Of a stretch of DNA of 64,000 nucleotides, positions 57,207 to 64,000 are shown piece by piece. The stretch is from an uncultured Eubacterium sp. (GTDB taxonomy: Bacteria > Bacillota > Clostridia > Oscillospirales > Acutalibacteraceae). Position numbers and translations under genes: made by a program. The notes below the pieces were generated by a model, which saw only the letters and a list, made by a program, of their open reading frames with translations, did not search any database and had not been told where the DNA came from. The stretch is taken from positions 62,001 to 126,000 of the forward strand of contig NZ_CAKTGT010000002.1 of assembly GCF_934561735.1 (NCBI RefSeq). The letters are read 5' to 3'. Numbering within the stretch: position 1 is the stretch's first letter; every line of letters begins with the position of its first letter.

Positions 57207-58246
57207 ACTTTTACACTTTCCGGAACTATAATATCTACAGTCCTAATTAATTTGTTGTTTGAGTATATTTCAGTTTTGCCGACTTTGGTATTTTGCAAAA
57301 TCGGAGCATACAAAATAGGATAATAATAGTACTTAAAAGTTAAATTGTCAAGATATGAAACATCAAATTGTGTGGTGCATACAACCTTTTTTCTGTTTGT
57401 TCCGACACAATCGATTGATATATTTTCAGTTTTTGACAGGGTTTTATATTGATTTTTTGCGTAATCAAAAAGTTTTTTGTGGTCATTCCAATCATCGTAA
57501 TCATTCAAAGTGACAATAATAATTGTGCTTCCTTTGTAATCATATGCACTGACAAGACATCTTCCGGATTTTTCGGTAAATCCCGTTTTAACGCCGATAC
57601 AGTTCTCTGTTTGATAAAGAAGTTTGTTATGATTATATATGGTTTGAACATTGCCGTTTATTGTAACATCTGCTTTTTGAAGCTTACAAACAGAAGCAAA
57701 AATTTCATTATCAAGTGCATGAGAAGTCAGCAATGCCATATCATATGCCGTAGAGTAATGATTCTTGCTGTCAAGCCCGGACGGAGTTTCAAAATGTGTG
57801 TTTGACATTTTGAATTTTATAGCATACAAATTCATCAACTTAACAAACTCCGAAACGCTGCCTGAAGTGTAAACGGCAAGAGAATTTGCTGCATCATTAC
57901 CTGACGCTAACAATGCACCTTTTATAAGATCCGAAACCGTAATTTTATCTCCGACTTTTAGGTAAATAAGTGAACCTTCGGTTTTATCAAGCATTTTGTT
58001 TGTAATCGTTACAATATCATTTTGTTTCAATTTTTCACAAGCGATAAGGCAGGTCATAATTTTTGTTGTAGACGCCATAGAACATTTTACATTACTTGAC
58101 TTTTCGTACAAAACAGTTGAAGTTGACTTGTCTATTACAACTGCCTTTTGTGCGGAAATATTATTGCTTTTTGCACTTACGGTAAGCGGAAACAAAATAG
58201 TTAAAACGCATAAAATACAAATAAATTTTTTATACAAAACAATCAC
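57188..58246 (-). CDS. D-alanyl-D-alanine carboxypeptidase, DacF-like
   Basis: A 352-aa secreted penicillin-binding protein: signal peptide (about 1-25), SxxK STTKIM, SGN in LLASGNDAANS, KTG in GVKTGFTEKSG, and a C-terminal beta domain. Size and neighbours (ytfJ, scpAB order) match the sporulation D,D-carboxypeptidase DacF. Confidence 0.88.
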   Translation of the reverse strand: MIVLYKKFICILCVLTILFPLTVSAKSNNISAQKAVVIDKSTSTVLYEKSSNVKCSMASTTKIMTCLIACEKLKQNDIVTITNKMLDKTEGSLIYLKVGDKITVSDLIKGALLASGNDAANSLAVYTSGSVSEFVKLMNLYAIKFKMSNTHFETPSGLDSKNHYSTAYDMALLTSHALDNEIFASVCKLQKADVTINGNVQTIYNHNKLLYQTENCIGVKTGFTEKSGRCLVSAYDYKGSTIIIVTLNDYDDWNDHKKLFDYAKNQYKTLSKTENISIDCVGTNRKKVVCTTQFDVSYLDNLTFKYYYYPILYAPILQNTKVGKTEIYSNNKLIRTVDIIVPESVKVWQTTK

Positions 58247-58284
58247 CTACATAAATATATGCAGGTGATTCTGTTTAATTAAAA

Positions 58285-58680
58285 TTATTCTGCTTTTTCT
58301 TCTGCAGCCGAATCCTTTTTCTTTGCTTCGGTGAGTTCTGTAAGCTTATCAACAAGTTCAGGAATCATTGCAATAGCTCTGTCTGCGGATGATGTGTAAT
58401 TGTTGATTTGCATAAGTCTAACCTTTGAATCCTGAATAACGATGAATGCAACAGGAGTAATGGAGATACCGCCTCCGCCTGCACCGCCGAAAAGTTCCTT
58501 ATTTTGCTTTGACGGAAGGTCTGTACCGCCCGATGTAAAGCCGTAAGAAACCTTTGATACAGGGATAAGAGTGGTCTCACCTGTAACCATAGGCTCACCG
58601 ATAATAGTTGAAACATCAACCATTTCTCTCATTTTTTCAAGTGTTGATTCCATTATTTTGTTTACCGGAGTTTCTTTCAT
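58285..58680 (-). CDS. YtfJ/GerW-family sporulation protein
   Basis: A 131-aa protein: PVNKIMESTLEKMREMVDVSTIIGEPM, then a Gly-rich loop (GGAGGGGISITPVAFIVI). This is the GerW/YtfJ family, whose B. subtilis member is needed for normal spore germination. Lys/Glu-rich tail. Between DacF- and DUF2953-encoding genes, as in other Clostridia. Confidence 0.9.
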   Translation of the reverse strand: MKETPVNKIMESTLEKMREMVDVSTIIGEPMVTGETTLIPVSKVSYGFTSGGTDLPSKQNKELFGGAGGGGISITPVAFIVIQDSKVRLMQINNYTSSADRAIAMIPELVDKLTELTEAKKKDSAAEEKAE

Positions 58681-58701
58681 AGTTCTTTCCCCTTATATTA
58701 A

Positions 58702-59475
58702 TTACTTATTTTTTATTAAGTTAACCAGGAATTTTGCTCCTGCTTTAATACCTATTTTTAAAATCAGTGCAATATTTATAGATGCAATAAGCTGAAATTC
58801 ATATTCATTTGCGGGTGCGATAAAATCGGGTTGTATGTAATCATCATATTGGTCAACCTTCATACCGTTTAAAATCATACCCTTTAAAGGGTAATAAAAA
58901 CCGCAAATTCTGCCGTATGCTCTTGCAATTTCGTCTGCATCGGCACCACCGACTATCATTTTAACATATAATGAGTAAATATGCAAACCTTTAAATAAAG
59001 TTATCACGGCAGTATTTAAAGTTTCCACCAAATTTGATGCCAAAAGCATAATTCCGACTATACCGTCTTCGTCAATTATTTTAGCAATAGGATTTTTCTT
59101 TGGTTGCTGTTTTAGCTCGGTTTTAGGTTTCTCCGGCTCAACTTTAACCTCGGAATTATCATTTGTTTCTTTTTTATTTTCTTTTGGTTCAGTGACCTGT
59201 TTTACCTCTTCTTTATTTTCTTGAATAACAGGTTTTGCAGAATCTGCTTTGTTTTTTTTCTTTTCTTTCTGTTTCTCAGCGGCTTCCTTGCCTGCTTTAT
59301 CGGGAAACAAAACAAAGTTTAAAATTTTTGAAAGTTCAACATCTTTTTTTATAAAAAGGACTTGAACAGTTGTGTGCCATCCGTTGTCATAAATAACAGT
59401 TGCTTCAGCCGAAAGAGAAAGAATAATAGCAAAAAGTAAAACTATGACAGCTAAAATTATCAAAAAAGTTTTCAT
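58702..59475 (-). CDS. DUF2953 membrane protein
   Basis: A 257-aa protein with an N-terminal helix, a Lys/Glu/Pro-rich charged insert (about 65-130), and a C-terminal DUF2953-like domain (YGRICGFYYPLKG, FIAPANEYEFQL). Often adjacent to ytfJ and scpB in sporeformers. Function unknown. Confidence 0.82.
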   Translation of the reverse strand: MKTFLIILAVIVLLFAIILSLSAEATVIYDNGWHTTVQVLFIKKDVELSKILNFVLFPDKAGKEAAEKQKEKKKNKADSAKPVIQENKEEVKQVTEPKENKKETNDNSEVKVEPEKPKTELKQQPKKNPIAKIIDEDGIVGIMLLASNLVETLNTAVITLFKGLHIYSLYVKMIVGGADADEIARAYGRICGFYYPLKGMILNGMKVDQYDDYIQPDFIAPANEYEFQLIASINIALILKIGIKAGAKFLVNLIKNK

Positions 59476-60108
59476 TTATTCCTCCTCAATATGAGCAATT
59501 TCGGATATTTCTTTTTCTTTTAGTATATCAGATTTATTTTCTTTGTCAAATAAAGAAGTTTGACTGTCGTCTTTTGCAATACTTTCAACTTCTTCGGTTT
59601 TCGGTAAATCAGGTAAATCTTCAAGAGAATTAAGAGAAAAACATCTTAAAAACCTGTCCGTTGTTCCGTAAATAAGAGGTCTGCCCGGCAGGTCCATTCT
59701 TCCCTTTTCTTCAATAAGTCCTTTTTGAACAAGTGATGAAATCGGACCCGAACAGTCAACTCCTCTTACCTGTTCAATAAACGAACGAGTAACGGTTTTG
59801 TTATATGCAATAACCGCAAGTACCTCAAATGCCGCGTTACTGAGCGGAGCGTTCTTTTTTATTTCCATCAGTTTGCGAACTTCATCGCTGTATTTTTCTC
59901 TGGTGCAAATTTGATACTTGTTATCTACTCTGATAAGCATTAAGCCCGAATTTCGTTCGTCATATTGGGCACTTAAATGCTCAAGCATTTTTTCGGTTGT
60001 TTCTATATCAATATCAAGAACTTCGGCAAGCTTTGTCGGTTCAACCGGGTCTCCGGCGGCAAAAAGCATTGCTTCAAGCGTTGATACTAAGTTTTCTGTT
60101 TTATTCAA
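59476..60108 (-). CDS. scpB: Condensin regulator ScpB
   Basis: A 210-aa winged-helix protein: LEAMLFAAGDPV, EVLAVIAYNKTVTRSFIEQVRGVD, IEEKGRMDLPGRPLIYGTT. Partner of ScpA and SMC in chromosome organisation. Overlaps scpA by 8 nt. Acidic extra tail. Confidence 0.95.
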   Translation of the reverse strand: MNKTENLVSTLEAMLFAAGDPVEPTKLAEVLDIDIETTEKMLEHLSAQYDERNSGLMLIRVDNKYQICTREKYSDEVRKLMEIKKNAPLSNAAFEVLAVIAYNKTVTRSFIEQVRGVDCSGPISSLVQKGLIEEKGRMDLPGRPLIYGTTDRFLRCFSLNSLEDLPDLPKTEEVESIAKDDSQTSLFDKENKSDILKEKEISEIAHIEEE

Positions 60109-60829
60109 GGTTATCTACCTCTTTGGTTTCATTAACTATTTTAACGGTTGGATTGTGCATATCGCCCTCAACCGTAATTTTTTTTGTTTTTGTAAGTTCC
60201 AATACTGCCAAAAAAGTTGCAACAATGTCCGATTTTGATTTTGCACCGTCAAACAGTGATAAAAAATTAACTTTTTTACCGCTCCAAAGTTTACGCATAA
60301 CCGTTCTTACTTTAGAAGCAACATTGACAAACTTTTTTGCAACTATAACTTTAAACGAATCGATAGGCGGCGGAAGTCGTCTTTGAGCTTTGCCTGCAAC
60401 ATTTATATATGCGTCCAAAAGTTCATCAGGTTCGTGAAATCGCTCGTAATCATAATTCACCCAGCCGCCCTGCGGTTGACGAACAAACCTTCCGAAACCG
60501 TCTGTTTGATTTGAAAGTTTTTCAGCCATAAGTTTACAATCACGATATTCGATTAATTCACCTGTAAGCTCTTTTTTAAGAACTTCTGCTTCTTCGTGAC
60601 GAGGAAGCAAAGATACGGTTTTGATATAAATCAATCTTGCCGCCATTTCAAGGAAGTCACCTGCAACATCAAAATCAGCTTCTTCCATTTGACGAACATA
60701 ATCGAGATATTGATTTACAAGTTCTACAATCGGAATATCATTTATATTCAGTTTATGTTTACTTATAAGGTGCAACAAAAGATCCATAGGACCTTCAAAC
60801 ACCTCAATTTTATAGGTTAAATTATCCAT
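60101..60829 (-). CDS. scpA: Condensin kleisin ScpA
   Basis: A 242-aa kleisin: FEGPMDLLLHLISKHKLNI, EMAARLIYIKTVSLLP, and a C-terminal winged helix ending VATFLAVLELTKTKKI. Bridges SMC heads. Twelve bp after the site-2 protease gene start region, in one operon. Confidence 0.95.
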   Translation of the reverse strand: MDNLTYKIEVFEGPMDLLLHLISKHKLNINDIPIVELVNQYLDYVRQMEEADFDVAGDFLEMAARLIYIKTVSLLPRHEEAEVLKKELTGELIEYRDCKLMAEKLSNQTDGFGRFVRQPQGGWVNYDYERFHEPDELLDAYINVAGKAQRRLPPPIDSFKVIVAKKFVNVASKVRTVMRKLWSGKKVNFLSLFDGAKSKSDIVATFLAVLELTKTKKITVEGDMHNPTVKIVNETKEVDNLE

Positions 60830-60840
60830 AAAGCCTCTTA

Positions 60841-61515
60841 TTAATAAAGATGAAACACTAAATTAGGAAGAATAGATATAATATTCAAAAGCTTACCTGT
60901 TAAAAATGAAATTGGAGTGTCAAGTACACCGGTGAAAAGTAAAATCATAAGAGCAATCATGATATATCTTTCATACATCATATATTTGTAATAAAGCTTG
61001 TCAGGCAAAACGGCTGCCAAAATCTTTGAGCCGTCAAGCGGTGGAATTGGGAACAAATTAAACACTGCAAGCATAACATTGATTTGTGCTGAATAAAGAA
61101 AGAAATAAGCAACTGCACTTCCTATTGCGGATGAGCCGGTAAACTTTGTAAAGATAAAGAAACCCCAAACCGAAACAAAGCCCATAAGAAGATTTGCAAG
61201 CGGACCTGCAAGTGCGGTCAAAGCCATACCGCCTTTTTCATTTTTAAAGTTTCTCGGATTAATTGGCACGGGATTTGCATAACCGATACCAAAGAGAAAA
61301 ATCATAACCGTACCGATAGGATTAAGGTGGGCAAAAGGATTGAGTGACAATCTTCCCTCTCTTTTTGCCGTATCGTCACCGAGCAGGTGTGCCATCAGTC
61401 CGTGAGCCAATTCGTGAATAGGTAAACAACAGAATACAACAAAGCATCTTGAAAGAACGGCAATAATTGCAAGTAAATATTCTCCCTGCTGTATATATCT
61501 GAAAATTGAAATCAT
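60841..61515 (-). CDS. Site-2-type zinc metalloprotease (M50)
   Basis: A 224-aa membrane protease: HELAHGLMAHLLGDDTAKREGRL with the HExxH site and GSKILAAVLP as the Asp-region counterpart (PPLDGSK). Rhomboid-unrelated S2P fold. ATG 61515 with AAAAGGTG upstream is preferred to the frame start at 61554 within prmC. Substrate unknown; conserved next to scpAB. Confidence 0.9.
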   Translation of the reverse strand: MISIFRYIQQGEYLLAIIAVLSRCFVVFCCLPIHELAHGLMAHLLGDDTAKREGRLSLNPFAHLNPIGTVMIFLFGIGYANPVPINPRNFKNEKGGMALTALAGPLANLLMGFVSVWGFFIFTKFTGSSAIGSAVAYFFLYSAQINVMLAVFNLFPIPPLDGSKILAAVLPDKLYYKYMMYERYIMIALMILLFTGVLDTPISFLTGKLLNIISILPNLVFHLY

Positions 61516-61519
61516 ATAA

Positions 61520-62335
61520 TCACCTTTTTGCAACAACCATTCTGTCGTTGCCATACATATCTTTTTTTACTTCAACATTATTGAATTCGGTTAACACATC
61601 AGCAATGTCTTTTCCCTGCTCTTCTCCGATTTCAAGCATTAAAATACCGTTTGATTTTAGTTTAGATGACCATTTTGTATTTATTATTCTGTAAAAATCG
61701 AGTCCGTCATTTCCTCCGTCAAGAGCCATTTGCGGTTCTTTTTTAACTTCATCCTGCAAATCAGCTAAATCCGAAGTTTTAATATACGGCGGATTTGAAA
61801 TAATCAAATCTGCATTTTCAATATCGATATCATTAAAAATATCGTCATTAATCAAAATGACATTGTTACAATCTTTAGCATTTTTTTCTAAATATTTAAA
61901 TGCTTCTTTGCTTTTTTCTATACAGTAAACTTTTGAATCCGGTACAGCTTTCGCAATGCTGACGCCGATACATCCGCTTCCCGAACACAAATCAATTATA
62001 ACAGGATTGGTAACAGTCTTTAAATATTTAACGGCAAGGTCAACAAGTTCTTCTGTTTCGGGACGGGGAATTAAAACTCCCTCTCCTACATAAAACTCAC
62101 TTTCATAAAAATCCCATTTGCCGATAACATATTGAAGCGGTTCGCCTGTTTTAAGGTTCCATAAGCAATCTGCAAGCCGTTTCGTAATTACAAAATCGTC
62201 TTTATGAGCGTGATATTCGCTGTTTTTGATTCCCGCTACATAGCAAACAACGGTTAAAGCTTTAAAATCAGCCTCATCAACACCATTTGCCTCTAAAAAA
62301 CTTACGCTGTAACTGTATGCTTCCTTAACATTCAT
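61520..62335 (-). CDS. prmC: Release factor glutamine methyltransferase
   Basis: A 271-aa enzyme methylating the GGQ Gln of RF1/RF2. IPRPETEELVDLA, DLCSGSGCIGVSIAK, and the NPPY motif in LIISNPPYIKT. Usually beside prfA; here beside a DUF1385 gene, which it overlaps by 4 nt. Confidence 0.95.
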   Translation of the reverse strand: MNVKEAYSYSVSFLEANGVDEADFKALTVVCYVAGIKNSEYHAHKDDFVITKRLADCLWNLKTGEPLQYVIGKWDFYESEFYVGEGVLIPRPETEELVDLAVKYLKTVTNPVIIDLCSGSGCIGVSIAKAVPDSKVYCIEKSKEAFKYLEKNAKDCNNVILINDDIFNDIDIENADLIISNPPYIKTSDLADLQDEVKKEPQMALDGGNDGLDFYRIINTKWSSKLKSNGILMLEIGEEQGKDIADVLTEFNNVEVKKDMYGNDRMVVAKR

Positions 62336-63306
62336 CGTTTAATTTCGTCATCCTCAATATTATCGGTAATAACAGCTTTTATTGAAGCAATACCGACTTC
62401 TATTATATCATCTTCAGGCTCTTTGGTAGTAACTCTTTGCATCCATAAACCCGGAGCGGATACTATTCTGACAAACAAATTGTCATGCTTACCGGCATAT
62501 CTGATAAATTCATAGCCGATACCCATAATAAGCGGAATAAGCGGTAATTTAATAAGCATCCACGCCACTGTATTTTGCTTAAGTTCAGCCGGAACAACAA
62601 GTGAAAGAAGAGTAACAATAACAATACTTAAAATAAGCATTACAAACATAAATGATGTACCGCATCTTGGATGAAAGCGAGTACATTTTTTTACATTTTC
62701 CACTGTGAGTTCCTCGCCGGCTTCATAGCAAGCAATACTTTTGTGTTCGGCTCCGTGATATTTAAAAAGTCTTTTTATATCTTTCATTTGAGAAACCAAA
62801 AGCATATAAACAACAAAAATAAATATTTTCATACAGCCTTCGATTGTTCCTTGCCACGGGGTAAGTGACATATGTGCCGCAGCGTTTATTTTATTAAATA
62901 TAAACACAGGAAGAAAGAAAAAAATCAAAAATGCAAGAGCAAAGCCGAGAACACTTGCAAAACCCATAATTATATCCATGAATTTATCGCCTAATTTATC
63001 GGTAATCCACTTTTCAAATTTATTCATTTCAACATCTTCAAGGTCTTCCATTCCCGATGCCTCAGCTGAATACATCAAAAGCTTGTACCCCATAATCATC
63101 GACTCAAAAAAAGCAACAATTCCACGAATGATAGGAATACCGAAAAATTTGTTTTTATCTTTTAAATGATTAAATTTATGATATTCTACAAGAATGGAAT
63201 TATCGGTTTTTCTGACGGCAGTTGCAATGCCTCTCGGCCCCTGCATCATAACGCCCTCTATAAGAGCCTGACCGCCTACAGAAGTGATGTGTTGTTTTTT
63301 ACTCAT
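62332..63306 (-). CDS. DUF1385 membrane protein
   Basis: A 324-aa protein: GGQALIEGVMMQGPRGIATAVR at the N-terminus, several transmembrane helices, and YHGAEHKSIACYEAGEELTVENVKK then CTRFHPRCGTSFM with conserved His/Cys. A YqhQ-like DUF1385 protein of unknown role. It occurs next to prmC in many Firmicutes. Confidence 0.93.
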   Translation of the reverse strand: MSKKQHITSVGGQALIEGVMMQGPRGIATAVRKTDNSILVEYHKFNHLKDKNKFFGIPIIRGIVAFFESMIMGYKLLMYSAEASGMEDLEDVEMNKFEKWITDKLGDKFMDIIMGFASVLGFALAFLIFFFLPVFIFNKINAAAHMSLTPWQGTIEGCMKIFIFVVYMLLVSQMKDIKRLFKYHGAEHKSIACYEAGEELTVENVKKCTRFHPRCGTSFMFVMLILSIVIVTLLSLVVPAELKQNTVAWMLIKLPLIPLIMGIGYEFIRYAGKHDNLFVRIVSAPGLWMQRVTTKEPEDDIIEVGIASIKAVITDNIEDDEIKR

Positions 63307-63325
63307 TAAAATAACCTTTCAAATT

Positions 63326-64000
63326 TTAGTTTTGGTGCGGTGCTTCCAGCAAAGGAAGATGAATTGTTACTAAAGTGCCTTTACCCTCCACACTGTCTAT
63401 ATCCAAATAACCGTTATGCAAGTTAACGATTTCTGTTGTTACCGCAAGACCGATACCTGAACCTTTAACGCTTACATTAGCCTTATAAAACTTTTCTTTT
63501 ACATGTGGCAAATCTTCTTCTGATATGCCGCAACCCTGGTCGGCAATCGCAATTTTTACAAAATCTTTATCATCTTTTTTCTCAAATTCGGCTTTTACAA
63601 GAATTTTACTGCCCGGTCGTGAATATTTTAGTGCATTATCAAGAATGTTCATAAAGACCTGTTTAAGTCTGTTTGCATCTGCATTTGCAATACAAGGAAC
63701 TTCCGGAATGCTGTATTTTACTTCATATCCTTCACGAACGGCACGCTCAATGAATGTAAACAGTGTTTCTTCAAGCTCGGCAAGAATATCTACATTTGCA
63801 AGGCGGAGTGTCATTCTTCCGCTTTGAAGCCTTGAGAAATCAAGCAATTCTTCTACAAAGCCTTCAAGTCTGCCCGCTTCCTTAACGATAACCTGCAAGC
63901 CTTTTTGCGTTAATTCGTCAACATTGTCTTGGTTGCCGAGGGTCAGCGTTTCGCCCCATCCCTTAATAGATGTAAGCGGTGTACGAAGCTCGTGAGAAAT
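63326..64000 (-). CDS. Sensor histidine kinase, C-terminal part (5' end outside window)
   Basis: The frame is open to the window edge. It begins with the phosphoacceptor box ISHELRTPLTSIKGWGE (His near the edge), continues through the dimerisation helices, then the ATPase domain: N box IMNILDNALKYSRPG, G1 ADQGCGI, F box LPHVKEKFYK, and G2 VKGSGIGLAVTTEI. About 225 residues seen. Sensor domain and partner regulator lie beyond 64000. Confidence 0.93.
   Translation of the reverse strand: MSHELRTPLTSIKGWGETLTLGNQDNVDELTQKGLQVIVKEAGRLEGFVEELLDFSRLQSGRMTLRLANVDILAELEETLFTFIERAVREGYEVKYSIPEVPCIANADANRLKQVFMNILDNALKYSRPGSKILVKAEFEKKDDKDFVKIAIADQGCGISEEDLPHVKEKFYKANVSVKGSGIGLAVTTEIVNLHNGYLDIDSVEGKGTLVTIHLPLLEAPHQN

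Overview
The window is a low-GC Gram-positive chromosome segment. It fits a spore-forming, ruminococcus-like member of the Clostridia (Oscillospiraceae/Ruminococcaceae type). Reasons: sporulation genes (a spoIIM-like gene, spoIIR, spoVM, a ytfJ/gerW-like gene, cwlD- and dacF-like genes), the Bacillus/Clostridia order yicC-remA-gmk-rpoZ-priA-def-fmt-rsmB-rlmN-prpC-prkC-rsgA-thiN-spoVM, strong purine-rich Shine-Dalgarno (SD) sites, and half a dockerin on a secreted transglutaminase-like protein. The species cannot be named from this sequence alone.

Layout. 1-2.7 kb: plus-strand tgt, yajC and two membrane-protein genes. 2.7-3.7 kb: a minus-strand Xer-type tyrosine recombinase. 3.7-11.1 kb: a 7,353-bp filamentous-phage (inovirus-like) prophage bounded by a 21-bp direct repeat. 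11.1-64 kb: mostly minus-strand housekeeping genes, with plus-strand islands for a D-2-hydroxyacid dehydrogenase, a secreted beta-helix protein with ACT-domain and PFL-family genes, mscS, nanE-nanK, a DUF1292 gene and a 6S RNA. tRNA genes are Leu(UAA) near 15.3 kb and a Val-Asp-Phe-Gly-Cys operon near 26 kb.

The prophage is the centre of interest. Its right repeat is half of a perfectly symmetrical 28-bp site with the 11-6-11 layout of a chromosomal dif site. That site lies next to the recombinase gene, and coding strand switches around it. The phage therefore looks integrated at dif through the host Xer system, near the replication terminus. A repressor operon (minus) and a replication/morphogenesis operon (plus) diverge from a sigma-A promoter overlapped by two copies of a palindromic operator. 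The plus operon carries Rep, small proteins, major coat protein and terminator, adhesin-like minor coat protein, pVI-like protein and Zot-like assembly ATPase. Two phage genes appear to need -1 ribosomal frameshifting: rep at a T7 run, and the adhesin-like gene at a T5 run followed by a GC-rich stem-loop. In the second, about 229 nt are open in two frames, and the short product ends in a domain homologous to the major coat protein. The repressor operon also contains two unlisted tiny membrane peptides, one a coat-protein homologue.

Elsewhere I add genes too short for routine calling: spoVM, a 48-aa membrane protein next to it, small phage genes, and a transcription unit near 49.3-49.8 kb with three near-minimal ORFs. 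I also note a probably leaderless nanE mRNA, SD sites built into terminator stems before two genes, a biotin-dependent transcarboxylase-like gene trio without biotin carboxylase, and a phage head-protein remnant beside tRNA-Leu. All functional calls come from reading motifs and gene order; no searches were run.
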